Counted from the stretch's first letter, positions 52,211 through 62,169 are shown. The stretch is 64,000 nucleotides of DNA from JASHVB01 sp963762885 (GCA_963762885.1 CAVXNH010000083.1:62001-126000); one strand, 5' to 3'. Made by a program: numbers and translations. The notes: generated from the sequence alone by a model not told the origin.

Positions 52211-52622
52211 ACCTGATGCCTCTTCTTTGTTAAACACTAAGGAACGAAGTCCGTTGCCGTGATAGGAGGATTTTATCGCACACAGTGTCAAGCGGTAGGC
52301 GACTACTTCCGCAGCCCGGAAGCTGGTTGGCGATCCCATTGCACAGGAGACGCTCCAGCAGCCTCACTCACCGCGATACTCCGCGTGGGCAGGCCGTAAC
52401 CGGCTCATGAGCGGGCGGAGTGCCTGGCAGCGCCGCATCCGCACGACCGCAGTCGCCCTTTTGTTAGTGGCGCTACGTCGACACACAACCAGAATCGTCC
52501 AATATCCGACAAAACTAACGGTTGTTTTAATGGCTCGACCTACTATGATGTCATGGTCACTTATGTGGTTCAGGCCGCCAAGCAGTCCGAATTGAAGTCA
52601 GAGAAACGGGAGAGATCGTCCA
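52211..52622. promoter_or_regulatory. Divergent promoter region hydratase / binding protein
   Basis: This 412-base gap includes the CTAAC-N4-GTT site at 52515-52528 and AT-richer sequence after 52490. No convincing gene is present; a 62-codon frame at 52407-52595 has no motif. Confidence 0.5.
52515..52528 (+). promoter_or_regulatory. CTAAC-N4-GTTTT site, candidate TetR operator
   Basis: CTAAC GGTT GTTTT sits within the longer near-palindrome AAAACTAACGGTTGTTTT (14 of 18 positions symmetric), about 95 bases before the binding-protein start. Confidence 0.5.
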
Positions 52623-53842
52623 ATGAAACCTACTATAGTTTTGCGCGCAGTAGTGGCGCTCTGTCTGATCTGCACGGTTGCGACTGCATCAGCCCAGCAA
52701 GGCGACCGGACTGTGCGTATCGGAGTGCTGACTGACATGGAGGGCGCGTATGGCGACGTGTCAGGCAAGGGATCAGTCGTTGCAGCCCAGATGGCGATCG
52801 AGGATTTCGGCGGACATGCGTTTGGCAACCCAATCAAGCTGGAAACCGCTGATCACCAGAACAAGCCTGACGTCGCAGTGGCCATTGCCCGCCAATGGTT
52901 CGGAAAGGACGGGATTGACATGATCGTGGACCTGCCGAATTCGGGGGTCGCTTTGGCTGTCCAACATCTAGCGCAAGAGATGAATAAGATATCGATCATT
53001 TCCGCGGCCTCGACCGATGCTTCGACCAATAAGCAATGCTCGCCCAATGGCGCACATTGGACCTACGACAGCTACTCGGCAGGAAAAGTCGTGGCGAAAG
53101 CGCTGGGCAAGCCAGGATCGACGTGGTTTTTCCTCACGGTTGACTACGCGGGCGGGATCGGACTGCAAAACTCCCTTTCTCAATTCCTCGAACCTGCCGG
53201 CGCAAAGGTTATCGGCAGCGCGCGGTATCCGCTTGACACCCTCGATATGTCGTCTTTCCTGTTGCAGGCACAGGCTTCCGGGGCGCAGGTCACGTTGCAT
53301 TAGCTACCGCGGGCACCGGTCTTGTAACCACGATAAAGCAGGCGCGCGAGTTTGGCCTGACATCGCAGGGGCAAACGATGGTCGGGATTGTCGTCTTCCT
53401 GTCAGATTTGAAAGCAATAGGCCTGGAAGCGGCGGACGGACTCTTGTTTTCGACCGGTTTCTGGTCGGAGGCGAGCCCAGAGGCAGCAGCCTGGTCCAAG
53501 CGGTTCTTCGAGCGCCATGGCGCCATGCCTAACAACTCCCAAGCCGGGGTCTATTCGGCAACTTTGCACTACCTCAAGAGCGTCGAGGCGGCTAATACGA
53601 CTGATGCGTCGGCCGTCATGGAGAAAATGCGCGAACTCCCGATCAACGACATGTTCGCCAGGAACGGCAAGCTCCGGAGGGACGGCCGCATGGTTCACGA
53701 CATGTATGTCGTACAGGCGAAGAAGCCGAACAAATCTTCAGGTCCGTGGGATCTCGTCAAGCTCGTGCAGACTATCCCGGGGGATGAGGCGTTTCGTCCC
53801 TTGGCACAGAGTGAATGCCCTCTTGTGAAGGACGGCAAGTAA
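52623..53842 (+). CDS. LivK-type ABC substrate-binding protein (frameshift near 53294)
   Basis: About 406 residues with a Sec signal peptide (ending ATASAQQ before GDRTVRIGVL). The type I periplasmic fold reads GVLTDMEGAYGDVSGKGSVV and DLPNSGVALAVQHLAQEMNK. The frame breaks near 53294, where one base appears missing; the sequence then continues ALATAGTGLVTTIKQAREFG and FSTGFWSEASPEAAAWSKRF to a proper C terminus. There is no permease or ATPase next to it; it may share the Liv transporter at 57635-60991. It is likely induced with the nearby catabolic genes. Confidence 0.88.
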
Positions 53843-53947
53843 CTGCCTGTCCTTGGACAGTTCACGCCTCTGGGCATGAAGCCTGAAGCAAAAAAGGGGG
53901 ACGTTCTGGTCGGCTGTCCCTATAACCAACCGGGAAGGAACGTGCCA

Positions 53948-54958
53948 ATGAGCGATGTCGTGAATATAGGGTTTCTTGGTCTGGGCCAAATGGGCGGCGC
54001 GATCGCGGAGCGGCTTCTGGGCGAGGATTGGGATTTACACGTTTATGACCCGCGACCGGAGGCGATGGAAACTCTTGTCGCTGCCGGCGCGACGGCGCAC
54101 GGCTCGCCCGCGTCCGTCGCGGACGTCGCGACCGTCGTCTTCTCGAGCCTGCCGAGTCAGGATGTGTCGCTTGCGGTCGCGCTCGGGCCGAACGGCATCG
54201 TCAACGGTAAGGCGCTTCGGGTCTATGTCGAGATGTCGACTATTGGGGGCGAAACGCTGGACCGTATTGCCAGCGGATTATCTGCCAACGGCATCCAGAC
54301 CATCGATGCCCCGGTTACCGGGGGGCCGCCAGCGGCGCGCGCCGGCACTCTGACCATCTTGGTATCGGGGGAAGCAGCGGCGCTGGCGACCGTCCAGCCA
54401 ATCCTCGCAATGACGGGCGAAAAGGTAATTCACGTGGGCGGGCGCTGCGGCATGGCGCAGACGATGAAAGTGATCAACAACCTGATCATGGCGGCCAACA
54501 TGGTCACAGCCTGCGAAGGACTGGCGATGGGTGTTAAGGCGGGCCTCGACGTCGATACCATGCTGGACGTGCTGCGGGCAGGAACCGGACAGAGTTTCGC
54601 GGGCTGCGAGATCCTGCGGCGCGCCGTGGCCGGCAGCTTCGACTTCGGGGCAAAGCTGTCGATCGTCAGCAAGGACATGGCGCTCGGCCTCCACGAATCC
54701 GCTTCACTGCAAGCCACAACGCCAGTGATCGATCTGGCCGGCGCGGTCTGGATCGAGGCGGGGAAAACCGGCCTGCGCGATGAGGACTTCACAGCGATTA
54801 TGAAGTTCATCGAAATCTTGCAGCGACGTGGTTGTACGCGTTCGCGAATGAAGCGGGGCGAGGACGGTTCACGGCCCCGGGCGGAGCCCGCCATCTGTCG
54901 CAACCGCGGCCATCCGCACTCAACGCAGGCTGCATTCGCGGCCGCATTTCCCTCTTGA
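53948..54958 (+). CDS. 3-hydroxyisobutyrate dehydrogenase-like NAD(P)-dependent oxidoreductase
   Basis: The start at ATG 53948 (MSDVVNIGFLGLGQMGGAIA) follows GGGAAGGAA. The 336-residue protein has the N-terminal dinucleotide fold (GFLGLGQMG), the substrate motif DAPVTGGPPAARAGTLTILV, and the catalytic lysine helix GMAQTMKVINNLI. Relatives are about 290-300 residues; here about 40 extra residues after FIEILQRRG, rich in Arg, Ser and Pro, look like read-through and could reflect a late frameshift. Reaction: oxidation of a beta-hydroxy acid or reduction of the matching semialdehyde. Confidence 0.88.
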   Translation: MSDVVNIGFLGLGQMGGAIAERLLGEDWDLHVYDPRPEAMETLVAAGATAHGSPASVADVATVVFSSLPSQDVSLAVALGPNGIVNGKALRVYVEMSTIGGETLDRIASGLSANGIQTIDAPVTGGPPAARAGTLTILVSGEAAALATVQPILAMTGEKVIHVGGRCGMAQTMKVINNLIMAANMVTACEGLAMGVKAGLDVDTMLDVLRAGTGQSFAGCEILRRAVAGSFDFGAKLSIVSKDMALGLHESASLQATTPVIDLAGAVWIEAGKTGLRDEDFTAIMKFIEILQRRGCTRSRMKRGEDGSRPRAEPAICRNRGHPHSTQAAFAAAFPS

Positions 54959-55060
54959 CAACATAACACCCCGGACTGACAAAATAACCGTTTGGTTGTG
55001 CGGATGGCAGATCCGACTAAACGCTGTTGAACAGAATTCTCAAACCTCATCGGGCTTGAC

Positions 55061-55603
55061 ATGAACGAAGCAGTGAAGCAACTCATCGACAAAGATCAAA
55101 TTCGCGATCTGATGGCGCGCTATGCGCGCGCCGTCGATCGTGCCGACTGGACGGGTCTGCGCGCAACCTATCATCCGGATGCGTTCGACGATCACGGCGA
55201 CTACAAGGGCGGCGTCGACGGCTTCATCGGGCACGCCCAATCGCGGACCGGAAGCGCGCCGCAGGTCATGCATTTTCTGGGCTCATGCCTGATCGAGTTC
55301 GCCGGTGACGACATCGCGATTGTCGAGACCTATTTCTTCACGGCACACACTCTCGGTCCCGAAGCACAAAAGCTTTATGGCGCCGAAGGTACGGGTGGTC
55401 CTGTCCAGATCTCGCAGTACGGACGCTATGTCGACCGCGTGGAACGGCGCAATGGCGAGTGGCGCACCGCACATCGCATCGTGGTCTTCGAATCGACACG
55501 ACTGGCCCTCGGCGAAGTTCCACCGATCAAACCCGACTGGGCTCATCATCATCGTAGTGACAGTGATCCAATATTCCAGGTGCGCAGGGAGGCCGGGCTC
55601 TGA
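55061..55603 (+). CDS. SnoaL-like (NTF2-fold) protein
   Basis: A 180-residue protein of the SnoaL_4 / scytalone-dehydratase type. The alpha+beta cone is seen in IRDLMARYARAVDRADWTGL, TYHPDAFDDHGDYKGGVDGF, then GRYVDRVERRNGEWRTAHRI. Family members include dehydratases and isomerases of steroids, bile acids and polyketides, as well as ring-hydroxylating dioxygenase-associated proteins. The presence of SDR, hydratase and CoA ligase genes around it favours a catabolic dehydratase or isomerase. The AT-richer leader 54959-55060 contains AACC-GTTT-GGTT (54987-54998), a palindrome. Confidence 0.85.
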   Translation: MNEAVKQLIDKDQIRDLMARYARAVDRADWTGLRATYHPDAFDDHGDYKGGVDGFIGHAQSRTGSAPQVMHFLGSCLIEFAGDDIAIVETYFFTAHTLGPEAQKLYGAEGTGGPVQISQYGRYVDRVERRNGEWRTAHRIVVFESTRLALGEVPPIKPDWAHHHRSDSDPIFQVRREAGL

Positions 55604-55976
55604 GGGACAACTGCCGGAACTCGACCCGGGCGACAAGAGTCGACGTGATGGTCGCCTAGGAAAGGTTTGAACAAGCCAGCACTCCGGACTGTACAGACCC
55701 CGATTGAACCCGCCTGGGCGACAACAGTCCGCGCGGCCATTTCCAGCAGCTGTGGACAGGAATCACAGCCCCGGAACACCGACGGTCCCCCGAGCGTTAC
55801 GGATTGATTCGACCTAGCGTTTGTTTTTTGGTATTCACCTGCGTACTAGGCTCGATCGAACTTGGCACGAAAAGCATGGATAGGGGCGGGGCTAGGCATC
55901 TTGCTCTCTGCCGCGCACACCATGCGTTCATCTTCAGGGTCTTGTGTTGGGGGTGGCTTATTCCCCTACGTAAAAG
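55604..55976. promoter_or_regulatory. Intergenic region before the second TetR gene
   Basis: About 370 bases without a recognised gene. A site one mismatch from the shared motif, CTAGC GTTT GTTTT (55814-55827), lies about 150 bases before the TetR start and could serve autoregulation. Confidence 0.4.
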
Positions 55977-56681
55977 ATGTTATCTCAAACGATGTCGAGC
56001 AGGGGCTTCATGAACCGCAAGCCGGACAGTCGAGCAAAAGGGGCAACGATCCGTCACCGAGCCGAGCCCCGGCCGAGGTCGCGCGGAGACCATGCCTCCC
56101 CCAACGCGACGAGGGCGGGCATCCTGGACGCAGCGGCCAGGTTGATCGCCGAGGAGGGATATAACGCCTGCACAATGCGCAACGTGGCGGACAAGGTTCA
56201 CATTCAAGCTGGGAGTCTATATTATCACTTCTCCTCGAAGGATGAGATCATCGAAGAGATCATGAATTCGGGGATCGTCCTACTGCTCGACAAGGTGCAA
56301 CGGGAACTTGCCGAATTGCCGCCAAATGCCTCCTTCGCCGAGCAGCTCAGGGTCGCGATCAGCACGCATATCTCATGCATGCTGAGCGAGAGCACGGCGT
56401 TCCTGCATGTTTACGAATATGTCCCGCCGGTGCTCAAGCGCAGAAGCAGAGCCATGCGCGAGAAATACGCATCGTTATGGGTCCGCATTTTCGAGCAAGG
56501 CGTCGTGGCCGGAGACGTGGAAACGGATGTCGACCTGTCGATCCTGATTCCTTATCTTTTAGGCGGCATCAACCGAATCCCAGAATGGTTTCGCCGCAGC
56601 AAGTTCGCGATGTCGGATGTCGTGGAAACGGCCACCGACACGCTGCTACACGGCATCATGAAGGCGCGTGTCATCGCTTGA
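55977..56681 (+). CDS. TetR family transcriptional regulator, paralogue of the one at 50653
   Basis: A 234-residue protein (start uncertain; a later in-frame ATG at 56010 is possible). Helix-turn-helix: AARLIAEEGYNACTMRNVAD and QAGSLYYHFSSKDEIIEEIM. Effector domain: HISCMLSESTAFLHVYEYVP, VLKRRSRAMREKYASLW and GGINRIPEWFRRSKFA. Much of this matches the other TetR position by position. It precedes the SDR by 87 bases, so both may form one unit. Confidence 0.9.
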   Translation: MLSQTMSSRGFMNRKPDSRAKGATIRHRAEPRPRSRGDHASPNATRAGILDAAARLIAEEGYNACTMRNVADKVHIQAGSLYYHFSSKDEIIEEIMNSGIVLLLDKVQRELAELPPNASFAEQLRVAISTHISCMLSESTAFLHVYEYVPPVLKRRSRAMREKYASLWVRIFEQGVVAGDVETDVDLSILIPYLLGGINRIPEWFRRSKFAMSDVVETATDTLLHGIMKARVIA

Positions 56682-56768
56682 AACGTCACCCGGCAAGCCC
56701 TATTCATGGCGACAGCCGCTGAGGAAGAAGCTTCCACCCCGAACGGTTAAGCGCCTGTAGAAACCGCG

Positions 56769-57584
56769 ATGTCACCATCCCAGAACCTGAAGGGCCGCGT
56801 GGCGGTCGTCATCGGAAGCGCTACCGGTATCGGCGCTGCGTCGGCGCGTCAGCTCGCGCTGCGGGGCAGTCGTGTCGTGTTGGGCGATCTCAATGAGGAA
56901 GCCGTCGCGAGCACGACCGCCGAGATCGTCGCAGCGGGAGGCGACGCAAGATCCATCCGCTGCGATGTTCAGGATGAGGCCCAAGTCGCCGCAACGATGC
57001 AGCTCGCGGTCCAGACATTTGGCCGGCTGGACATTCTGCACAACAACGCCGCCGCCATGAACCTGGTGGCCGATGACAAGGACATCCAACAGGCGACGAC
57101 GGCGCATTGGGACATAACGATGGCGGTCAACTTGCGCGGGCAGATGCTCGGCTGCAAGCACGCGATTGCGCATATGCTCGCCTCCGGTCGTGGCAGCATC
57201 ATCAACACGTCATCGGCCTCCGGACTGTCCGGTGAATTGACGTCCACCGCTTATGGAGCGTCGAAGGCCGCGGTCAACCAGCTCACGCGTGCCGTCGCCA
57301 CTCAATACGGGAAACATGGAATCCGCTGTAACGCGGTGGTGCCCGGACTGATCAAGGTCGATCGGCCACCAGGCCGCGGCCTTCCCGGAACGTTGCGTGA
57401 GACGCTCCGGCGGCATCAGCTTCTGCCGTATCCCGGCGAGGCCGATGACGTCGCGCATGCCGTCGCTTTCCTCGCCAGCGACGAGGCCAGGTTCATAACC
57501 GGACATCTCCTGGTGATCGATGGCGGCATGATGGCGCATCAGCCCTACTACGCAGATATGCTCGACGTGCTCCAAACAACTTGA
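56769..57584 (+). CDS. Short-chain dehydrogenase/reductase (SDR)
   Basis: A 271-residue classical SDR. Cofactor motif VIGSATGIGAASARQLA (GxxxGxG), acidic residue VVLGDLNEEA favouring NAD, HNNAAA, catalytic Ser in INTSSASGLSG and YGASK. A C-terminal GGMMAHQPYYADML follows GHLLVIDGG. Reaction: oxidation or reduction of a secondary alcohol/ketone in the pathway. It is convergent with the Liv operon (50 bases between stops). Confidence 0.92.
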   Translation: MSPSQNLKGRVAVVIGSATGIGAASARQLALRGSRVVLGDLNEEAVASTTAEIVAAGGDARSIRCDVQDEAQVAATMQLAVQTFGRLDILHNNAAAMNLVADDKDIQQATTAHWDITMAVNLRGQMLGCKHAIAHMLASGRGSIINTSSASGLSGELTSTAYGASKAAVNQLTRAVATQYGKHGIRCNAVVPGLIKVDRPPGRGLPGTLRETLRRHQLLPYPGEADDVAHAVAFLASDEARFITGHLLVIDGGMMAHQPYYADMLDVLQTT

Positions 57585-57634
57585 ACCTTTGTCGGATTCT
57601 TGCCGTTCAGACCTCTCTCATTTCGCCGCCAGGC

Positions 57635-58520
57635 TCATCCGCCCACCCGCGAGCCGAACCTCCTCGCCTTCATCCTCATCGCCGTCCAGGCGGAGCGCCA
57701 TGCGCCGGGAGACGCGCGTCCTAATATCCCTTCGGGTCGAATAGCCATCAGTAGAACCGCGATGGCTCCGAATATCACGAGGCGCCAAGTACCTGGCGAA
57801 GCGCAACAGTTCGGGAAGCAGCGTCCAGATCGCTGCTCCCAGCAGAGGGCCGCGCCATGACTGCGTGCCACCGATCACGACCATCAAGAGCAAGGCGAGG
57901 CTTTGCTCGAACCCGCCATCGGCTGGGGTGATAATGGTCGTGTTACCGACGTAAAGAACGCCGGACACTCCTGCAAGGCCCGCTCCCACCGCAAATGCCG
58001 CCCGGCGTATCCGCCGTACGTCAATGCCCAGCACCACGGCGACGTCCTGGTCCGATCTCGTGACGGCCGCGAGGAGATAGACGAGGGATCGATCCCATTG
58101 CCAGACAATGAATGTCACGAAAGCCAATACGCCAAGCGCGAACGGCAGCGAGGTGAACATTGGCACGCCGCCGAGACCGAAGGGACCGTTGAACAGGCTC
58201 ACATGCTGGATCAGCTCGATGGTCGCTCCGCCGAATCCGTAGGTTGCCACAGCGAAGTACAGATCACGTAGCCGGGCAGTCGCGATCGCCAGCAGATAGC
58301 CGGGGACCGCCGCCGCGACAAAGCCGGCAAGCAAATACACGAATGTCGGCAGCTCCAAATGGATCGCGACCAGGCCGCCGACATAGGCGCCGAGCGAATA
58401 CAGCGCCCCATGGCCGACCGAGAACTGACCGCTGGACAAGGTGATGTAGTAGCCCAGAGCACCGATCGCGTTGATCGCTGTCAGGATCATCAGATGGTCC
58501 CAATCGATGAACTCGAACAT
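57635..58520 (-). CDS. livM: Branched-chain amino acid-type ABC permease LivM (frameshift near 57788)
   Basis: It starts at ATG 58520 (MFEFIDWDHLMILTAINAIG), one base after LivH stops. About 294 residues with multiple membrane segments; LivM motifs: SSGQFSVGHGALYSLGAYVG, GLAGVSGVLYVGNTTIITPA and VVIGGTQSWRGPLLGAAIWT. An extra base near 57788 breaks the last part; removing it gives FARYWRLVIFGAIAVLLMAI followed by RPEGILGR, the family ending. It forms the membrane channel with LivH. Confidence 0.9.
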
Positions 58521-58521
58521 G

Positions 58522-59406
58522 TCAGCCAGCCCGCCGATATGCGCGCTTGAAGATGCCTTCCGGCAAGACGAGCAGGATGGCCAGAAACAGCGAGAAGCTG
58601 ACAAGATTTGTATAGTCGGCGCCAATATAGGCCGTCGTCATCGTGTTCGCGATCGCCAGACCATAGGAGACAATGACCGCCCCTTCGACCCGGCTGGCGC
58701 CTCCGATGATGGCGGCATTCAAAGCTATCAGGCTGAAGTCGACGCCGAGGTTCGAGGTAAGGTTGCCGTATTTCAGCCCCAGAAGCACGGCGGCGAACCC
58801 GGCCAGCGTACATCCGACGGCAAACGTCATCGCGCGGACGAGGCGGACATTAACGCCCATCATCGATGCGGTTTCGCTATCTTCCGCGACGGCGCGGACG
58901 AGGGAGCCGAGCCGCGTTCGTTCGGTGAAGTATTTCAACGCGCCAAAGCCCAGGGCGAGGATCACCACGGAGGCGACCGCAATGCGCGTGATCGACACGC
59001 CAGCGACCTGGAACAAGGGCGCGACAGCAAAATCGTTCGGCACGAGTTGCGCGTCGGGCCCCGCCAGTATCTGAACGCCATTTGATAAGATCAGCCCGAC
59101 GCCGACGGTGGTGATCAGGGTGGCGCGGTGGCCACCATGCAGGGCCGGCTGAACGGCGACCACCTCGGTGACGAGGCCGATCACGAACGAAGCGGTGACC
59201 ACCACGATGGAGCAAAGGACCAGGTTCTGGGATACGTTGTGGTAGAACCAGACGAAGCCGATATAGGCCGCGGTGATGAAGATCTGGCCCTGCGCGATGC
59301 TCATGACGTCGAGCACGGAGAATATGACGACGATACCCAACGCTACGAGCGCGTAGGTCGAGCCGATCGTGAGGCCGTTGATCAACTGGCCAAGAAAGAG
59401 CTCCAT
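58522..59406 (-). CDS. livH: Branched-chain amino acid-type ABC permease LivH
   Basis: An intact 294-residue permease. Start MELFLGQLINGLTIGSTYAL; typical LivH stretches ALGIVVIFSVLDVMSIAQGQ, VGLILSNGVQILAGPDAQLV and GCTLAGFAAVLLGLKYGNLT are present. It lies 25 bases downstream of LivF in the operon order K-G-F-H-M. Confidence 0.92.
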   Translation of the reverse strand: MELFLGQLINGLTIGSTYALVALGIVVIFSVLDVMSIAQGQIFITAAYIGFVWFYHNVSQNLVLCSIVVVTASFVIGLVTEVVAVQPALHGGHRATLITTVGVGLILSNGVQILAGPDAQLVPNDFAVAPLFQVAGVSITRIAVASVVILALGFGALKYFTERTRLGSLVRAVAEDSETASMMGVNVRLVRAMTFAVGCTLAGFAAVLLGLKYGNLTSNLGVDFSLIALNAAIIGGASRVEGAVIVSYGLAIANTMTTAYIGADYTNLVSFSLFLAILLVLPEGIFKRAYRRAG

Positions 59407-59431
59407 CTCGTCGATCTCCAGGCGCGGGCCG

Positions 59432-60158
59432 CTAACCGAAACCCAGATAGGCGTCGGCCACCGCCGAGGTGGCAGCCAGCTCTGCCGCGGATCCGGACGC
59501 GACCACCCGTCCGGTCTGCAGGTACATAGGCTCGATCGGCCACCTCGAGAGCCATGGCTGCGTTCTGTTCGACCAAAAGGATCGTGACGCCGGATTGTCG
59601 CAGTTCGGCTATGACCTTGAAGACCTCGTTGATCAGCAGCGGCGCAAGGCCGAGTGACGGTTCATCCATCAGCAACACCTTAGGCTCGATCATCAACGCC
59701 CGCCCGAGGGCCACCATTTGCTGCTGTCCCCCGCTGAGAAGTGAGCCGGATGCATCGAGTCGCGTCTGAAGAGCCGGAAATCGATTGAGGACGCTGTCGA
59801 AGCGTTCGGCTTCGGTCGCTTTCGTGGATCGCGCCAGGCGGCTCCCCATCAGGAGATTTTCACGGACGGTCAACCGCCCGTAGACGCGCCTGCCCTCCGG
59901 CACGAGGCCGATTCCGGCGCGCGCCACCATGTGAGGCGCAAGACCGTCAAGTCGGCGCCCCTCGAGCTCGATCCGTCCACCCGAGAGCGGCGCCAACCCC
60001 ATGATGGCTCGCATGACAGTCGTTTTGCCTGCGCCGTTCGCCCCGAGGATGGTCACGGTCTCGCCTCGGCACAGATCAATCGACACCGAATCGAGCGCCT
60101 GGACAGCCCCGTATCGAACGCTGACATTGGAGAGGCGCAGGCAGATGTCGGACTTCAT
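59432..60158 (-). CDS. livF: ABC ATPase LivF (frameshift near 59522)
   Basis: It starts at ATG 60158, overlapping the LivG stop (ATGA). Walker A ILGANGAGKTTVMRAIMGL, LivF-type VPEGRRVYGRLTVRENLLMG, signature LLSGGQQQMVALGRALM, and Walker B VLLMDEPSLGLAPLL. One extra C near 59522 shifts the end; corrected, it reads RAYVLQTGRVVASGSAAELA and ends AYLGFG. Full length is about 241 residues. Confidence 0.9.
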
Positions 60159-60991
60159 TGCAGATGGGCCCGATCGAGACTTCGTCTGCCATGCGCGGAT
60201 CGCGTTCCCAGATACGCCTCGATGACGACCGGGTCGTTGCGTACCTCCGCGGCCGTGCCGCTGGCGATGCACACGCCACGATTGATGACGGTTATGCGTT
60301 GGGCGACGCGCATCACAAGATCCATGTTGTGCTCGATCAGCACAATCGCCACGCGTAGCTCCCGGTTGGCGACCGAAAGAATCGCGCCCAGATCGACCAC
60401 TTCCGCAGGGTTCATGCCCGCCGCCGGCTCATCGAGCAGGACCACCTTGGGGGAGGCTACGAGCGCGCGCGCGATCTCCGTGCGCCGCTGAATCGTGAAC
60501 GGCACTTCCTTCGGCAGCCGCGAGCGACTCGCTGTCGGCACCTCCATGAGATCGAGGGCCAACTCGGCCGCGGCTAGCGCGGCTCTGCGCGTCACTCCGA
60601 TGTCGGCCCACAGCCGGGTCAACGCGCCAACGGCACGCTGATGCCGAAACAGGAGCCCGGCCGCCACGTTCTCACGCATGGTGAGCTCTTTGGTCAGTCG
60701 GATGTGCTGATAGGTGCGCGTCAGTCCGATATCGGCCACGAGATTCGGCCTGAGCTGCAAGATTTCGACGCCGCTCAACATTACGCTGCCCGAATCGGCA
60801 TCGACCATCCGAGTGATGACATTGACGAGCGTGCTCTTTCCCGAGCCGTTGGGTCCGATCAGGCCGGCAAACTCGCCCGCTTCGACATCGAAGGCCACGC
60901 CGGCGAGTGCCCTCACTCCGCCGAAGCGACGCTCTACGTTCTTGACGATGAGCGCGGGGGACCGCACGGGCGCAATCACGGGTGTCGTCAC
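60155..60991 (-). CDS. livG: ABC ATPase LivG
   Basis: An intact 278-residue ATPase starting with GTG at 60991, which shares one base with the stop of the binding-protein gene. Walker A IGPNGSGKSTLVNVITRMVD, LivG-type GLTRTYQHIRLTKELTMREN, the family's variant signature FTIQRRTEIARALVA, Walker B VVLLDEPAAGMNPAEV and LIEHNMDLVMRVA. It pairs with LivF. Confidence 0.92.
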   Translation of the reverse strand: MTTPVIAPVRSPALIVKNVERRFGGVRALAGVAFDVEAGEFAGLIGPNGSGKSTLVNVITRMVDADSGSVMLSGVEILQLRPNLVADIGLTRTYQHIRLTKELTMRENVAAGLLFRHQRAVGALTRLWADIGVTRRAALAAAELALDLMEVPTASRSRLPKEVPFTIQRRTEIARALVASPKVVLLDEPAAGMNPAEVVDLGAILSVANRELRVAIVLIEHNMDLVMRVAQRITVINRGVCIASGTAAEVRNDPVVIEAYLGTRSAHGRRSLDRAHLQ

Positions 60992-62169
60992 TATTTGACG
61001 GGGATATCGCCGATTTTCGTCAGGCCCCCGCCATCCGTGATCTGTACGAGCGGCACGGTCTGTCGCACGGCGTCGCCACTATTATGATAAGTGACGGTCC
61101 CGGTGATCCCCCGATAGTCCCTGATTGCTCCGAGTCCATCGCGAAGGCTCTGGCGCGAGACAGACTTCTCTGACATCAGCGCGCTGGCGACGAGCTTGAT
61201 CGTCTCATAGCCGTAGGCGACGATCGCGCTCGGATCGGTGCCATAGACTTTCTTGTAGGCGTCGACGAACTCAGCCGTGCCGGTCCCTTCGCCGACCATG
61301 TAGCTGCTATAGGCGTAGGCCCCTTTGGTCCCACCTTGCGACACCGTGTAGACCGCGGACGCGATCATGCTCGCATCGCCGACGATGGTGCCCGTGAAGC
61401 CGGACTGCCTTATCGCGCGCACCAGGGCCCCGTCGGTAGCGGACAACGCTCCAATCGCGATGATATCGACTGGCTTGTGGATCTCCGTGACAATTGCGGA
61501 ATAGTCCTGCGTCGCCGTCGGGAATTGAATTCGCTGCACGGTCGCGCCGGCATCCGAGGCCGCTTTCTGCCAAAGATCTCCGACAGTGACATAGGCCGAA
61601 TTGTCGCTATAGTTGAGGATCGTTACCGACTTGGCCTTCGTCATATCGATCACCTTGGTGATCAAGGGACCCATGACCGTGGGTTGAGCCTGGTTGAGGC
61701 GAAAGGTCCAATCATTGAACTTGAGGTCGGGGATGCCGGGTACTGCTCCCGCGGACGCGGGCGCGAAAACCACCAGCTTTCTGCTCGCTGCGAGATTGCT
61801 CACGGCACCAACTTCCGGCGCGTTGACCGGCCCAAAGATGACCATGACGTTGGGATTTTGCGCGAAGGAGTTGAACACCTGAACGGCCTGAGCTGGCGCG
61901 CCGGTCGTGTCCTGCGCTTCGAATTTCAGCTTCCTGCCGAGCACCCCGCCGGCGGCGTTGATTTCATCGATTGCGAGTTGCGCTCCGCGCTGAAGCTCCA
62001 CCCCAACCGCCCCGGCGGGTCCCGTCAGCGCCAAATCGCCCGCGATGATGATCGGCTCGGAAGCTGACTGACTCTTGGCAGGCTGAGAGAGCAATGCTCC
62101 GACCGCAAAGGTGAGCACAAGGGCCGAAACGACGGCGCTGCGCAGGCACAGCCGGGCAAAGATGCGCAT
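60991..62169 (-). CDS. ABC substrate-binding protein, LivK/amide-binding type
   Basis: The start at ATG 62169 (MRIFARLCLRSAVVSALVLT) has a strong AGGGAGGAA site; 392 residues. A signal peptide runs to about residue 35 (AKSQS). Periplasmic type I fold: IAGDLALTGPAGAVGVELQR, GAQLAIDEINAAGGVLGRKL and VIFGPVNAPEVGAVSNLAAS. First gene of the Liv operon; the CTAAC-N4-GTT site lies about 105 bases upstream. The ligand is probably the organic acid degraded here, and need not be an amino acid. Confidence 0.9.
   Translation of the reverse strand: MRIFARLCLRSAVVSALVLTFAVGALLSQPAKSQSASEPIIIAGDLALTGPAGAVGVELQRGAQLAIDEINAAGGVLGRKLKFEAQDTTGAPAQAVQVFNSFAQNPNVMVIFGPVNAPEVGAVSNLAASRKLVVFAPASAGAVPGIPDLKFNDWTFRLNQAQPTVMGPLITKVIDMTKAKSVTILNYSDNSAYVTVGDLWQKAASDAGATVQRIQFPTATQDYSAIVTEIHKPVDIIAIGALSATDGALVRAIRQSGFTGTIVGDASMIASAVYTVSQGGTKGAYAYSSYMVGEGTGTAEFVDAYKKVYGTDPSAIVAYGYETIKLVASALMSEKSVSRQSLRDGLGAIRDYRGITGTVTYHNSGDAVRQTVPLVQITDGGGLTKIGDIPVK

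Noticed and set aside
54987..54998. AACC-GTTT-GGTT palindrome as another copy of the shared CTAAC-N4-GTT motif
   Set aside because: The half-sites are shifted by one base relative to the others (AACC/GGTT), so I left it out of the motif set.
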